Shown here: positions 49,063 to 59,144 of the stretch, one piece after another
Numbering within the stretch: position 1 is the first letter of the stretch
Layout: each line of letters begins with the position of its first letter
NCBI GenBank assembly: GCA_913055615.1
Contig: CAJXKK010000009.1
Location: 1-64,000 of the forward strand
Source: an uncultured Ectothiorhodospiraceae bacterium
GTDB taxonomy: Bacteria; Pseudomonadota; Gammaproteobacteria; XJ16; Halofilaceae
Direction: 5' to 3'
Length of the DNA stretch: 64,000 nucleotides
The notes under the pieces: generated by a model
What the model was told of the DNA's origin: nothing
What the model saw: only the letters and a program-made list of their open reading frames with translations
Databases searched by the model: none
Translations under genes and position numbers: made by a program

Positions 49063-50844
49063 CTACGAGAGCTGGGCTAAGGGGGTATCCGGCACGGCGT
49101 GCCGGCCGCGCTCGGGGGCCGGTGTCACGCCAAAGCGGCTGAAGGCGCCCGTCTCCTCGCGCAGTTCGCTCAGCACAAGCCGCAACACCCGCTGGTGTAC
49201 GTCGAGTTCGACAATCTGGCCTTCGCGGAACATGTGAGCCGGTACCGCCACCGTGGTCGGCAGCCCGCGCGAGCGATCGGCGGGCAGGACGGCCGCCGGC
49301 GCGCTCGGTTCGCTGTCGCGAAAGCGGGTGATGTTGCGGTTCGCGGGCTCGGCACGTACGCGCGCCGGGATGGTGCTGCGCGACAGGGCCTCGACCCCGA
49401 TCTCGAAGCGGCGGTCATCGAGGAATCGCATGCGGCGGATGACGCCGACGCACCAGCGGCTCCCCTGGTCGCCAGAGCTCGTGAGCTTGAGCGCGATCAG
49501 TTCGCCGACAGCGGCCCGGCAGGACCCCTCGCCGTCCCAGATGAGGCGGAAGCCCGAGGCGCTGACATCCGCGACGAGCCAGCGGGGCACCACCTGTTGG
49601 CCCCCGGCGCGCACGAGGCGGCTCTCCTCTTCACGCGCCGCCTCGTAGCTGGCCGACAGATTGCGCCCGTGGGAGATCTCGTTCCAGTTGATCCCCGGGC
49701 GCACGCTATCGGAGCGGCTGGCGATACCCGATTCGTCCGGGTCGAGCGGCTCCAGCGACCAGTCGGCGGTCTCCGCCACCCGATCCGACTCTTCGTCTTC
49801 CGGCTCGAACTCCATCGCGATGCGCGTGTGAATGACGTTGAGCGTGACCTCGGCATCCACCTCGACGCCCCGGCGTGTCCGGTCGCTGCGCTGATAGTTG
49901 CCCGGCCGCCAGTTGTCCACGAGGCGTGCCAGCGCCTTCGCCCCGAGCTCGTTCTCGGCCGGTACCGGGTTGTCCGACGGAGGACGGTCGATGCGTTGCT
50001 GCTCCACGTGGTGCACGAGATCGTCGAGCTCCAGCACCCGCACCCCGGGTCCGCTGTCGGTGCGGTCGAGCAACCGCGGGGGCTGGTCCGAATCCGTATC
50101 GACCGCGAAGCGCGGCAATGCGTTGTCCACGTCGCCGTCGAACTCATGCAGCCGTGCCAGGTCAGCCCAGCCCTCGAGGGCCCGGTACAGCCGTCTCGCT
50201 TCGCCGCGCCGGAATCCCTGTATCCCCGCGAGGTCGACCAGCAGTATCCGTTTGAACATGGTCTCCGGCGTCTGCCGCTGACGTGCCGCGAAGCGCAGTT
50301 CGTCATCCGTGACCGCGTGGTGCGCGGCGCCCGCCGCCTCGGCCTGGCGGTAGATCGCGTTGATGCGCTTGTGGAAACCGCTGTCGAGGGTGCCGTAGGT
50401 CTGGGCCACGCGCAGCATTTTCTCGCCCTGCAGGGCGAGGGCGCGCTCCGCCGCGAGGGCCGCCGTGCGCCGCCGCAGGCCCGTGGGCTCGCGAAAGAGT
50501 GCGGCCTCGTAGCCGCGCGTGAGCTCATCCAGCAGTGCCTGATCGAGGTCGAAGGCGACCCTGGCCCCCGTCTGCAGTGGCAGTGCCTGCGCGTGGATGC
50601 GTCCCCCGAGGTAGTCGAGCCCCTTGCGCGCGCACGGGCGGATCAGCTCCAGCATGCGCAGGCGCTCGCGCGGGGCCTGCTCCAGTCCGTTGAGTACACG
50701 GACCGTTTCCAGCAGCCGATGGGACAGTGACCTGTGATCCTCGCGCTCGGCGGCATCGAGCCAGCGGCGGAGCGCGCGTGGGGTATCCGGTAGTCCGTTG
50801 CTGGATGAACGCGAACGAACGATCCGTAACCAATCAAGCGCCAT
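49063..50844 (-). CDS. PilZ-like domain protein, paralogue A
   Basis: A 593-residue cytoplasmic protein from MALDWLRIVRSRSSSN. The first 330 residues are helical and Arg/Leu-rich with no recognised domain (RPCARKGLDYLGGRIHAQAL is shared with B). Residues about 410-500 resemble PilZ: D426-x-S-x-x-G431 (VADVSASGFRLIW), then GELIALKL and VGVIRRMRFLDDRRFEIGVE. The classical RxxxR c-di-GMP motif is not clear, so binding may be lost or altered. A last domain (AHMFREGQIVELDVHQRVLR) follows. No signal peptide or membrane helix. It lies 216 bp downstream of paralogue B, same strand. Confidence 0.75.
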   Translation of the reverse strand: MALDWLRIVRSRSSSNGLPDTPRALRRWLDAAEREDHRSLSHRLLETVRVLNGLEQAPRERLRMLELIRPCARKGLDYLGGRIHAQALPLQTGARVAFDLDQALLDELTRGYEAALFREPTGLRRRTAALAAERALALQGEKMLRVAQTYGTLDSGFHKRINAIYRQAEAAGAAHHAVTDDELRFAARQRQTPETMFKRILLVDLAGIQGFRRGEARRLYRALEGWADLARLHEFDGDVDNALPRFAVDTDSDQPPRLLDRTDSGPGVRVLELDDLVHHVEQQRIDRPPSDNPVPAENELGAKALARLVDNWRPGNYQRSDRTRRGVEVDAEVTLNVIHTRIAMEFEPEDEESDRVAETADWSLEPLDPDESGIASRSDSVRPGINWNEISHGRNLSASYEAAREEESRLVRAGGQQVVPRWLVADVSASGFRLIWDGEGSCRAAVGELIALKLTSSGDQGSRWCVGVIRRMRFLDDRRFEIGVEALSRSTIPARVRAEPANRNITRFRDSEPSAPAAVLPADRSRGLPTTVAVPAHMFREGQIVELDVHQRVLRLVLSELREETGAFSRFGVTPAPERGRHAVPDTPLAQLS

Positions 50845-51060
50845 TGCCTTGCCTCCTGATGCAGAGCGCGCATCGCCGCGGCTGCGAGGTAATTCTTGCA
50901 ATGGTCGTGCCGGAAATGCGCCCAGCGCGATCGCGTACGTGTGCCACCGTGATACGCGCGCCTCGGCCGCATGGTGAAACGCACAGGCGCGCGGCGCGGT
51001 CATGCTCGCGTGGGCCGTGCATGTCGGTCACTCCCCCGTTCCGTTGAACGATCGCGTTCG

Positions 51061-52878
51061 TCAGGCCTGGCGGCCCGGATCGTCGTCGAATGTACTGCCG
51101 TCTCGTTGTTGTGCGCTGCGGCCGCGTGATGGTGCGGCCTCGAGTTCGTATTGGCTGAACGAACCCGTGTTCTCCCGGATCGCCCCGAGGCGTACGCGCA
51201 GCAGGCGCTCCGGCAGGTCGAGTTCGAGGATCTCGCCCTGGCGGAACATGTGCGCCGGAACCAGCAGCGTCGCGGGTGTGTCGAGCGTCCGGCTCGCCGG
51301 CAGCATCAGTGCCGGTTCGCTCGGCTCACCGCGACGGTCACGCTTGCGGTTGGGGTTGGCCGGTTCGCGCCGCACGCGCGCCGGAGTCACCCGTCGAGAG
51401 AGCGCATGCACCCCGATCTCGAAGCGCTCGTCGTCCAGGAACTGCATACGGCGAATCAAGCCGATCGACCAGCGATGGCCGCTGCCATCGTCCGAAGACA
51501 GCCGCAGGGCGGCCAGTTCCCCGACCGTGGCCCGCGACGAGCCGTCGCTGGCCCACCACAGGCGCCAGCCGGTGGCGCTGACGTCCTGCAAAAGCCAGCG
51601 CGGGTGCTCCGGGCGGGTCCCCTCGCGGTCGAGGCGTGCCTCGGCACGGCGGGCCGCCGCGTAACCCACGGACCGGTCCTGGCCGACCTCGACTTCGTCC
51701 CAGGAGGCGCCGGCAGCACCTTCCGCGGACTGCTCCGCCGGACCGTCCGAACGGTCGATCGTCTGCAGAGTGAGCGCCGCGCCGGGTGTATCAAGCCGAT
51801 GCCGTCGTGCCGGCCGGGCCTCCTCGGGGGCGAACTCCGCCGCCAAGCGGGCGACGATGATGCTCAGGGTGACCTCGGCGTCGACCTCCTCACCCCTGCG
51901 CGCACGCTCGCTGCGTTCATGCGTGGCCGGGCGCCAGCTGTCGATCAGGCGCCGCAGCGCCGCGGAGCCGACGCGATTGCGATCGGCCAGCGGGGAGTCG
52001 TCGGGCGGTGACTGCCGGCACAGCGCCTCGATCCGGTCGACCAGGGGATCCACCTCCAGCACCCGGATCCGGGCCTCGGGCGTCACCGTCCATTCGCCCA
52101 GCGGTGATGGGCCGCGCGCGGTCTCGAGGTCGATGGCGAAGCAGGTGCCCCCCGATACCGCGCCGTCATCGATGCCGAGCCGGGCGTCATCGGCCCACTC
52201 GGCCAGTGCCCGGTAGATACGCTCGGCCTCGCCGCGGCGCAGGCCCTGGGTGCCTGCCAGCGCGAACAGCAGGATGCGCCGGTAGATGGTGATCGGCGAT
52301 TGCGATGTCCGCCGTTCGTCGACCTGCGGCAGCTCAGCGTCCTCGACCGCGCGGTAGGTGACCCCCGCGCGGTCGGCGATGTCGTAAATGCCATTGACGG
52401 CTTCCCAGAACGCCTCCGGTACCCGCGAGTAGATCTGGGCCGCGCGCAGCATCCACTCGCCATGCAGCGCCAGCGCCCTTTCCGCGGCCGGGGCGATCCG
52501 CCGTCGCCGACCGTTCGGGCCTTCCGCCACCAGCGCGATCGTGTAGCCGAGGGCGCATTCGTGCAGCAGGTCGATGTTGAGGTCGTAGATGCGGCGCGCC
52601 CGCTCGGGCAGCGGCAATGCCTGGGACTGGATGCGGCTGGCGAGGTAGTCGAGCACCTCGCGGATGGCCGGGCGGAGCCCCTCCATCAGCGCGAGGCGGC
52701 GCCGTGGCGGGATCTCCAGCCGGTTCAGGGTATGCACGCCCTCGTGCAGGCGGCGACTGCGCTCGCGGCGGTCGAGGTGGGCGAGTTGCGAGAGCCACGC
52801 GGACAGGGCGCGGCGGCGCACGGGGAACCCCCCGCGCTGTGGCGGTTCACGCGGCGGGATCCGTGTTTCCAGTGCCAT
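51061..52878 (-). CDS. PilZ-like domain protein, paralogue B
   Basis: A 605-residue relative of the gene at 49063-50844, collinear throughout. Shared blocks include VLDYLASRIQSQALPLPERA, RRGEAERIYRALAEWADDAR, the PilZ-like D432-x-S-x-x-G437 (LLQDVSATGWRLWW), IGLIRRMQFLDDERFEIGVH and VPAHMFRQGEILELDLPERL. Identity to A is moderate, so the duplication is old. The start MALETRIPPREPPQRGGF at 52878 is chosen because the upstream frame runs into the hslV region. Divergent from hslV. Function unknown; a nucleotide-signal-linked regulator is possible. Confidence 0.75.
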   Translation of the reverse strand: MALETRIPPREPPQRGGFPVRRRALSAWLSQLAHLDRRERSRRLHEGVHTLNRLEIPPRRRLALMEGLRPAIREVLDYLASRIQSQALPLPERARRIYDLNIDLLHECALGYTIALVAEGPNGRRRRIAPAAERALALHGEWMLRAAQIYSRVPEAFWEAVNGIYDIADRAGVTYRAVEDAELPQVDERRTSQSPITIYRRILLFALAGTQGLRRGEAERIYRALAEWADDARLGIDDGAVSGGTCFAIDLETARGPSPLGEWTVTPEARIRVLEVDPLVDRIEALCRQSPPDDSPLADRNRVGSAALRRLIDSWRPATHERSERARRGEEVDAEVTLSIIVARLAAEFAPEEARPARRHRLDTPGAALTLQTIDRSDGPAEQSAEGAAGASWDEVEVGQDRSVGYAAARRAEARLDREGTRPEHPRWLLQDVSATGWRLWWASDGSSRATVGELAALRLSSDDGSGHRWSIGLIRRMQFLDDERFEIGVHALSRRVTPARVRREPANPNRKRDRRGEPSEPALMLPASRTLDTPATLLVPAHMFRQGEILELDLPERLLRVRLGAIRENTGSFSQYELEAAPSRGRSAQQRDGSTFDDDPGRQA

Positions 52879-53008
52879 CGCCGGCGTCCTCCCGCTCGCG
52901 CCGTCCCCGCGATCCCCGTCGGATGCCGGAATGCGCGAATTGCCCTGCCGTGCGGCCCGGTCAATCATGTAGACTGCCGGTCCCTTTTTTCCCGACCGGC
53001 ACTGTAGC

Positions 53009-53539
53009 ATGCACGGAACCACGATTGTCTGCGTCCGCCGCGACGGCACCGTTGCCCTGGGCGGCGATGGCCAGGTCACCCTCGGCGATACCGTAATGAA
53101 GGGCAACGCCCGCAAGGTGCGTCGACTCTACCGCAACCGCGTCATCGCCGGCTTCGCCGGCGGCACGGCCGACGCCTTCACGCTGTTCGAGCGCTTCGAG
53201 ACCAAACTCGAGGAGCACAGCGGCCACCTCACCCGCGCCGCGGTCGAGCTCGCCAAGGACTGGCGCACGGACCGCATGCTTCGCCGCCTCGAGGCGCTGC
53301 TGGCGGTGGCGGATCACGATCAGTCGCTGATGATCTCCGGCAACGGCGACGTCATTGAGCCCGAGCAGGGCCTGATCGCGATGGGCTCGGGTGGCCCGTA
53401 CGCGCAGGCGGCCGCGCGCGCTCTGCTCGATAACACCGAGCTCGATGCGCACACGATCTGTGAGCGTTCGCTGGAGATCGCCGGCGATATCTGCATTTAC
53501 ACGAATCACCAGCGCACGATCGAGACGCTGGAGGCCTGA
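53009..53539 (+). CDS. hslV: ATP-dependent protease subunit HslV
   Basis: Proteasome-like peptidase of 176 residues, [20 protein letters not shown] at the start. After loss of the MHG pro-sequence the catalytic threonine is T4. [29 protein letters not shown] and [16 protein letters not shown] are conserved. It forms an operon with hslU, 5 bp downstream. Confidence 0.97.
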   Translation: MHGTTIVCVRRDGTVALGGDGQVTLGDTVMKGNARKVRRLYRNRVIAGFAGGTADAFTLFERFETKLEEHSGHLTRAAVELAKDWRTDRMLRRLEALLAVADHDQSLMISGNGDVIEPEQGLIAMGSGGPYAQAAARALLDNTELDAHTICERSLEIAGDICIYTNHQRTIETLEA

Positions 53540-53544
53540 TCCCC

Positions 53545-54894
53545 ATGTCGCAGATGACCCCGAAGGAAATCGTCGCCGAGCTCGACAAACACATCGTCGG
53601 CCAGGACGACGCCAAGCGCGCCGTCGCGATCGCGTTGCGCAACCGCTGGCGGCGTCAGCAGGTGGATGAGCCGCTGCGCCAGGAGATCACGCCCAAGAAT
53701 ATCCTGATGATCGGCCCGACCGGTGTCGGCAAGACCGAGATCGCGCGCCGCCTGGCGCGTCTGGCGCAAGCGCCGTTCACCAAGATCGAGGCGACCAAGT
53801 TCACCGAAGTGGGCTATGTCGGCCGGGATGTCGAGTCGATCGTCCGCGATCTGGTCGATGTGGCGCTCAAACAGATGCGCGAGCGCGAGATCGAGCGCCT
53901 GCGCCCGAAGGCCGAGGAGGCTGCCGAGGACCGCGTGCTCGACGCGCTGCTGCCGCAGCCCCGCAAGCAGGGCGGCTGGGAGCAGGATCAGCCGCAGCCA
54001 CAGGCGCAGGGCTCCGAGACGCGTGAGAAGTTCCGCAAAAAGCTTCGCTCGGGCGAACTCGACGAGCGCGAGATCGAGATCGAGGTCAGCGGTGGCGGCC
54101 AGGGTGTCGACATCATGTCGCCCCCGGGCATGGAGGAGATGACCCAGCAGCTGCAGGGCATGTTCCGCCAGCTCGGCGGCGGGCGCTCCCAGCGTCGCAA
54201 GATGACCGTGCGTGATGCGCTGCGCCACCTCATCGACGAAGAGGCCGACAAGCTGATCGACGAGGAGGATCTCAAGGCGCGTTCGATCCAGCTGGTCGAG
54301 GAAAACGGCATCGTCTTCCTCGACGAGCTCGATAAGATCACGCGCCGTGGCGAGCAGGGCGGCAGTGGCGGCGATGTCTCGCGCGAGGGCGTACAGCGCG
54401 ATCTGCTGCCCCTGATCGAGGGCAGCACGGTGTCGACCAAGTACGGCATGGTGCGCACGGATCATATCCTGTTTATCGCCTCCGGTGCGTTCCACGTCTC
54501 GCGCCCGTCGGACTTGATCCCGGAACTGCAGGGCCGCCTGCCGATCCGCGTTGAGCTGGCTGCGCTGACGACCGAGGACTTCGTGCGCATCCTGACCGAG
54601 CCGGATGCATCACTGAAGGCGCAATACGGTGCCCTCCTGCAGACCGAGGGCATCGAGCTGACTCTCAAGCCGGACGCCGTGCGCCGCATCGCCGAGATCG
54701 CCTGGCAGGTCAACGAGCGCACCGAGAACATCGGTGCCCGCCGTCTGCATACGCTCATGGAGCGGCTGCTTGAACGGCTCTCCTACGAGGCGCCGGAGCG
54801 CAGCGGCGATGTCATCGAGATCGACGCCGCCTATGTCGACGAGCAGTTGTCCGAACTGGTCGGCGACGACGATCTGTCGCGTTATATTCTGTAA
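53545..54894 (+). CDS. hslU: ATP-dependent protease ATPase subunit HslU
   Basis: AAA+ unfoldase partner of HslV, 449 residues. [20 protein letters not shown] begins the protein. Walker A is [15 protein letters not shown], Walker [11 protein letters not shown], and the GYVGRDVES pore loop is present. The intermediate (I) domain, about 140-240, is rich in Gln and Glu. The C-terminus LSRYIL is the segment that inserts into HslV. Confidence 0.97.
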   Translation: MSQMTPKEIVAELDKHIVGQDDAKRAVAIALRNRWRRQQVDEPLRQEITPKNILMIGPTGVGKTEIARRLARLAQAPFTKIEATKFTEVGYVGRDVESIVRDLVDVALKQMREREIERLRPKAEEAAEDRVLDALLPQPRKQGGWEQDQPQPQAQGSETREKFRKKLRSGELDEREIEIEVSGGGQGVDIMSPPGMEEMTQQLQGMFRQLGGGRSQRRKMTVRDALRHLIDEEADKLIDEEDLKARSIQLVEENGIVFLDELDKITRRGEQGGSGGDVSREGVQRDLLPLIEGSTVSTKYGMVRTDHILFIASGAFHVSRPSDLIPELQGRLPIRVELAALTTEDFVRILTEPDASLKAQYGALLQTEGIELTLKPDAVRRIAEIAWQVNERTENIGARRLHTLMERLLERLSYEAPERSGDVIEIDAAYVDEQLSELVGDDDLSRYIL

Positions 54895-54924
54895 CCACGC
54901 AATCGCCCCCGGATCCGCTGGACC

Positions 54925-54956
54925 GTAGCCCGGATGCAGCACAGCGGAATCCGGGG
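54925..54956 (+). repeat. GTAGCCCGGATGCAGC-type repeat
   Basis: GTAGCCCGGATGCAGCACAG then CGGAATCCGGGG, between hslU and the DUF971 gene. One base differs from the argH copy in the central GCGAAGC part. Confidence 0.75.
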
Positions 54957-55024
54957 ACGCGGGTTGGGCCGAAAGACCGGCTTTGATCCGGGGCGACGGC
55001 ATGCCCGCACCCAACGGAGGCCCC

Positions 55025-55384
55025 ATGGCCGTACCCAAGCCCACTGACATCACGCTCCACAAAAACTCGCGCGAACTTGAAGTTGCCTTCGAGGACGGTT
55101 TCCAGAAACGCTTGAGCTGCGAGTACCTGCGTGTGTTCTCGCCGTCCGCCGAGGTCCAGGGCCACGGCCCGGGGCAGGAGGTCCTCGTGTTCGGCAAGGA
55201 AACGGTAAACATCGAGCGTATTGACCCGGTTGGCAACTACGCGGTGCGCCTGGTGTTCGATGACGGCCACGACACGGGCATCTATACGTGGGAGCACCTG
55301 TATACGCTCGCCGCCCAGTTCGAGGAGAACTGGCAGAGCTATCTGGCGCGTCTGGAGGAAGCCGGTGTCCAGCGACAGGCCTGA
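55025..55384 (+). CDS. DUF971 (gamma-butyrobetaine hydroxylase-like N-terminal domain) protein
   Basis: A 119-residue protein from MAVPKPTDITLHKNSRELEV. The domain has SCEYLRVFSPSAEVQGHGPG and IERIDPVGNYAVRLVFDDGHDTGIYTWEHL. Single-domain proteins of this type may bind iron or act in Fe-S assembly, but the role is unproven. The gene often precedes ubiE, as here, and its last 20 bp overlap the ubiE start. Confidence 0.88.
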   Translation: MAVPKPTDITLHKNSRELEVAFEDGFQKRLSCEYLRVFSPSAEVQGHGPGQEVLVFGKETVNIERIDPVGNYAVRLVFDDGHDTGIYTWEHLYTLAAQFEENWQSYLARLEEAGVQRQA

Positions 55385-56147
55385 CGATCCAGGCGATCGC
55401 GACAGCGAAGGGACCACGCACTTCGGCTACCGCGAGGTCCCGGTGGGCGAAAAGTCCGCCCGCGTGGGGGCCGTGTTCGACTCGGTCGCATCGCGCTACG
55501 ACCTGATGAACGACCTGATGTCGGGCGGCATGCACCGGCTTTGGAAACGCTTCGCGCTGGCGCGTGCCCGGATCCGCCCTGGCGACCGCGCCCTCGATCT
55601 CGCCACCGGCTCCGGTGACCTGGCCGCCGGCCTCGCGCGCGCCATGGGCGAGCGTGGCTACCTGGTCGCCTCCGACATCAACGCCAGCATGCTCGAGCGC
55701 GGGCGCGATCGCCTGATCGACGAGGGCGTCGGCACCCGCATCGGCTTCGTCCAGGCCGATGCCCAGTACCTGCCGCTCCCCGACCGCCATTTCCATTGCG
55801 TCACCATCGGTTTCGGCCTGCGCAACGTCACCGATCAGGCACGCGCGCTCGCCGAGATGACGCGCGTACTGCGCCCCGGCGGGCGGCTGGTGATCCTCGA
55901 ATTTTCGCGGCCGGCGGGCGCCTGGTTCCGCCGGCTGTACGACACCTATTCGTTCAGCGTGCTGCCCCAGCTCGGTCAGTGGGTGGCCGGCGACGCCGAC
56001 AGCTATCGCTACCTCGCCGAATCCATCCGCATGCACCCCGATCAGCCGACGCTCAAGGGCATGATGGAAGCGGCGGGCCTGGTCCACTGCAGCTGGAACA
56101 ACCTGACCGGCGGCGTGGTAGCCGTGCACACGGGCTACCGGGCGTGA
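55365..56147 (+). CDS. ubiE: Ubiquinone/menaquinone biosynthesis C-methyltransferase UbiE
   Basis: SAM-dependent C-methyltransferase of quinone synthesis, 260 residues. The GTG start at 55365 has an ideal GGAGGAAG ribosome site and begins inside the DUF971 gene. FDSVASRYDLMNDLMSGGMHRLWKR, LDLATGSGDLAAGLA and FGLRNVTDQARALAEM are the family signatures. It ends HTGYRA. Four-base overlap with the next gene. Confidence 0.96.
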   Translation: MSSDRPDDPGDRDSEGTTHFGYREVPVGEKSARVGAVFDSVASRYDLMNDLMSGGMHRLWKRFALARARIRPGDRALDLATGSGDLAAGLARAMGERGYLVASDINASMLERGRDRLIDEGVGTRIGFVQADAQYLPLPDRHFHCVTIGFGLRNVTDQARALAEMTRVLRPGGRLVILEFSRPAGAWFRRLYDTYSFSVLPQLGQWVAGDADSYRYLAESIRMHPDQPTLKGMMEAAGLVHCSWNNLTGGVVAVHTGYRA

Positions 56148-56611
56148 CCACCGCGGTCCGCAACGCCGGCTTCTGGCGCCGCGCGGCCGCGTTCGGCGTC
56201 GATGCCCTGTGGATGTTCTCCCTCACGGGCGTGATCGCGATCGCCCTGACCGGTCAGCCGTGGCCCGGGTTCGGCGGGGGCGACGTGCTCGCGACGCTGG
56301 CGGCGGTCATCCGTGAAGGCCTGCCGGCCGTGGTGTTCGTGATCGGCTGGGGCCGGTTCGGGCGCACGCCCGGAAAGCTCCTGCTCGACCTGCGCGTGGT
56401 CAACGCCCGCACCGGCGAACGGCCGGGCTATGGGCGCGCGTTTGTGCGCTACATCGGCTATTTCGTCTCGGCGCTGACGCTGGGGCTCGGGTTCCTCTGG
56501 ATCGTCGTCGACCGCCAGCGCCAGGGCCTGCACGACAAGATCGCCGGGACGCGCGTGGTCATGGTCGACGATTCGGAGATCCTCGATATCGAACCGGTGA
56601 GCGTTACATGA
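56144..56611 (+). CDS. RDD-family membrane protein
   Basis: A 155-residue integral membrane protein from a GTG start (MTTAVRNAGFWRRAAAFGVD). The RDD features are the Arg-Arg-x-x-Ala-x-x-x-D motif (RRAAAFGVDALW), about three hydrophobic helices, GRTPGKLLLDLRVVNARTGE and the C-terminal HDKIAGTRVV. Function is unknown; some RDD proteins are proposed transporters. It overlaps ubiE and ubiJ by 4 bp on each side, so it is built into the ubiquinone operon. Confidence 0.88.
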   Translation: MTTAVRNAGFWRRAAAFGVDALWMFSLTGVIAIALTGQPWPGFGGGDVLATLAAVIREGLPAVVFVIGWGRFGRTPGKLLLDLRVVNARTGERPGYGRAFVRYIGYFVSALTLGLGFLWIVVDRQRQGLHDKIAGTRVVMVDDSEILDIEPVSVT

Positions 56612-57225
56612 CCCTGGTCGGGCGCATCTGCAGGGCCGTGGAGCCCGTGTTCGAGGGCGCGCTCGCGCTCGACGAGGCGGCGCGCGGGCGCGTCGAACGC
56701 CTCGAGGGCAGGGGCCTGGAGATCCACGTTACCGGTCTGGAGTGGCGTATCCACCTGGTACCAACGGCCGGTCGGCTGCTCCTGACCGATGATCCCGAAA
56801 CGCCACCGGCCGCCACGATCGGCGGCCCGCCGGCCTCGCTCGCCGCCCTGGCCACAACCGGCGGCACACGCGTCCTGTTCGGCGGCCACCTCCATGTGAG
56901 CGGTGATGTCCAGGTCGCGAAGGCCTATAAGCGCCTGTTCGATACGCTTGATCCCGACTGGGAGGAGGCGCTGGCGCGCGTAACCGGCGATATCCCCGCG
57001 CACGAGACCGCGCGCCTGCTGCGCGCGGCCGGTTCCCGTGCGAGCCGGATCGGCGCCGACCGGCGCACGGATCTGCGCGCCTGGCTGGTCGACGAGATCG
57101 AGGCATTACCGGCGCGTACCGAGGTCGACGACTGGATGAACGCTGTCGACCGCCTGCGCGCCGATGCCGATCGCCTCGCCGCCAGGGTGAAGCGCCTCGG
57201 GCGCGAGCGGAGCGAAGACCCATGA
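56608..57225 (+). CDS. ubiJ: Ubiquinone biosynthesis accessory factor UbiJ (SCP2 domain)
   Basis: A lipid-binding accessory protein of the aerobic ubiquinone complex. It has 205 residues. The N-terminal SCP2-like domain is at 1-110 ([36 protein letters not shown]). The C-terminal coiled coil has [22 protein letters not shown], the usual UbiJ ending. It lies between ubiE (via RDD) and ubiB, with overlapping start and stop codons. Confidence 0.92.
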   Translation: MTLVGRICRAVEPVFEGALALDEAARGRVERLEGRGLEIHVTGLEWRIHLVPTAGRLLLTDDPETPPAATIGGPPASLAALATTGGTRVLFGGHLHVSGDVQVAKAYKRLFDTLDPDWEEALARVTGDIPAHETARLLRAAGSRASRIGADRRTDLRAWLVDEIEALPARTEVDDWMNAVDRLRADADRLAARVKRLGRERSEDP

Positions 57226-58892
57226 TCCGTATCACGCAGATGCTGCGGGTCATCCACATCCAATGGATCCTCCTGCGCCACGGCCTCGATGAGATCATCT
57301 GGGCCACTCACGTGTTCCGGCCCATCCGCTTCCTGTATTACCTGACGCCCGGCGCCTGGCTGCGTCTCGATACGCGCCGCCAGCCGCGCGGTGTCCGCAT
57401 CCGCTCTGCGCTCGAGGACCTGGGGCCGATCTTCGTGAAGTTCGGGCAGATGCTGTCCACGCGGCGCGATCTGCTGCCCGACGACATCGCCGCCGAGTTG
57501 ACCGGCCTGCAGGACCGCGTGCCCCCGTTCCCCTCGGTCGAGGCGCGCACGATCATCGAGGCCTCGCTGGGCCAGCCCGTGGGCGAACTGTTCAGCCGCT
57601 TCGATGCCGACCCGATGGCCTCGGCGTCCATCGCCCAGGTCCATGGCGCGCGCCTGATAGACGGGCGCGAAGTCGTGGTGAAGGTCCTGCGCCCCGGGAT
57701 CGAGCGGCGCATCCGCCGTGATGTCGGTCTGATGTACATCGTCGCGGGGCTCGCCGCCCGATTCTGGAGCGAGGGCCACCGGCTGCGCCCGCGCGAGGTG
57801 GTGGCGGAGTTCGAGAGGACCCTGATCGACGAGCTCGACCTGGTCCGCGAGGGCGCCAACGCGCAACAGCTGCGGCGCAATTTCGAGGGCTCGAAGATCC
57901 TCTATATCCCCGAGATCTACTGGCCCTACACGCACACGGACGTACTGGTGCTCGAGCGCATCGGCGGCATCCCGATCAGCCACGTCGAGACGCTGAGCGC
58001 CAAGGGCGTCGATCTGCGCATACTGGCCGAGCGCGGTGTGGAGATCTTCTTCTCGCAGGTGTTCCGCGACAACTTCTTCCACGCCGACATGCACCCCGGC
58101 AACATCTTCGTCGAGTGGGACGATCCGGGGAATCCGCGCTACATCGGGGTCGACTTCGGCATCGTCGGCACGCTCGCGCCGCAGGATCAGCGCTACCTGG
58201 CCGAGAACTTCCTCGCGTTCTTCCGTCGCGACTATCGCCGCGTCGCCGAACTCCACGTCGATTCCGGCTGGGTGCCCGCGCACACCCGCGTCGACGAATT
58301 CGAGGCCTCCATCCGCAGCGTCTGCGAGCCCATCTTCGAGCGCCCGCTCAAGGATATCTCCTTCGGCCAGCTGCTCATGCGGCTGTTCCAGACCGCGCGC
58401 CGCTTCGAGATGGAGGTGCAGCCGCAGCTCGTGCTGCTGCAGAAGACGCTGCTGAACATCGAGGGCCTGGGGCGCGATCTCTACCCCGACCTCGACCTGT
58501 GGACCACGGCCAAGCCGTTCCTCGAACAGTGGATGAAGCGCCAGGTCGGCCCGAAGGCCACGCTGCGACAGTTCCGCAACCGCCTGCCCGAATGGGGCGA
58601 GCAGCTGCCGCAGTTGCCTGGCCTCGCGCACGACGTGCTCACCCGCGCGCGCAATGGCAAGCTCCAGGTCCACTGGCGCAGCGATCAACTGACGAATCTG
58701 CATCACGAAATGCGCCGCCAGCACCGCGCGACCCGCCGGGGCATCGCCGGCGGCGCCCTCACCGTCGCCGCCGCCATCATCTACGGCGCCGCCCCGGTGG
58801 CGCCGGTCGCCCTGGCCGGCGTCGGGTTGCCGATCTGGATCCTCGGTGTCAGCGGGATCGGTCTGTTGGTCAGTGCCGTGGCTGTGCGGTAA
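57222..58892 (+). CDS. ubiB: Ubiquinone biosynthesis ATPase/kinase-like protein UbiB
   Basis: Atypical protein-kinase-like ATPase needed for ubiquinone synthesis; 556 residues. The family-specific KxGQ motif lies in [16 protein letters not shown] and the Ala-rich loop in [22 protein letters not shown] and VDFGIVG are the catalytic and metal-binding loops. Two C-terminal membrane helices end the protein. It overlaps ubiJ by 4 bp. Confidence 0.96.
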   Translation: MIRITQMLRVIHIQWILLRHGLDEIIWATHVFRPIRFLYYLTPGAWLRLDTRRQPRGVRIRSALEDLGPIFVKFGQMLSTRRDLLPDDIAAELTGLQDRVPPFPSVEARTIIEASLGQPVGELFSRFDADPMASASIAQVHGARLIDGREVVVKVLRPGIERRIRRDVGLMYIVAGLAARFWSEGHRLRPREVVAEFERTLIDELDLVREGANAQQLRRNFEGSKILYIPEIYWPYTHTDVLVLERIGGIPISHVETLSAKGVDLRILAERGVEIFFSQVFRDNFFHADMHPGNIFVEWDDPGNPRYIGVDFGIVGTLAPQDQRYLAENFLAFFRRDYRRVAELHVDSGWVPAHTRVDEFEASIRSVCEPIFERPLKDISFGQLLMRLFQTARRFEMEVQPQLVLLQKTLLNIEGLGRDLYPDLDLWTTAKPFLEQWMKRQVGPKATLRQFRNRLPEWGEQLPQLPGLAHDVLTRARNGKLQVHWRSDQLTNLHHEMRRQHRATRRGIAGGALTVAAAIIYGAAPVAPVALAGVGLPIWILGVSGIGLLVSAVAVR

Positions 58893-58969
58893 CGCCGTTT
58901 GTTTCTCACGCCGTGCCGTGGAGCGCGCGCGGAGAAAGGCAAAGAAGGAAAAGCGTCGTTCGACAGGAC

Positions 58970-59105
58970 GTAGGCGCGTCTTCGAGCGGCGCGGCGGAGC
59001 GCCGCTCGAATGCGCGCAGCGCGCCGGGGCGGGTTGGCCCGTTGTCGATGATCTCCCCGCCGTACCCACGATGCGCGCGTTCGCCTTCGGCGAAAACGCG
59101 CCTAC
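58970..59105. repeat. Inverted-repeat element with strong hairpins between ubiB and uvrD
   Basis: The outer ends are GTAGGCGCGT (58970) and its inverse ACGCGCCTAC (59096-59105). Inside, TTCGAGCGGCGC (58981-58992) pairs perfectly with GCGCCGCTCGAA (58999-59010), a 12-bp stem with a 6-base loop. TTCGCCTTCGGCGAA (59081-59095) is a second small hairpin. No run of T follows, so it is not a classical terminator. Confidence 0.7.
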
Positions 59106-59108
59106 TCA

Positions 59109-59138
59109 CTGACTCCCTAACCTCCGCCCGGATACAAT
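59109..59138 (+). promoter_or_regulatory. Probable uvrD promoter
   Basis: CTGACT (59109-59114) and TACAAT (59133-59138) with an 18-bp spacer. Transcription would begin at or a few bases before the ATG at 59145, implying a leaderless message. Confidence 0.5.
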
Positions 59139-59144
59139 AGGCCG

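Noticed and set aside
50009-50018. CACGTG in TCCACGTGGTGC as a fourth parS site
   Set aside because: Only the central core matches; the outer arms do not form the palindrome.
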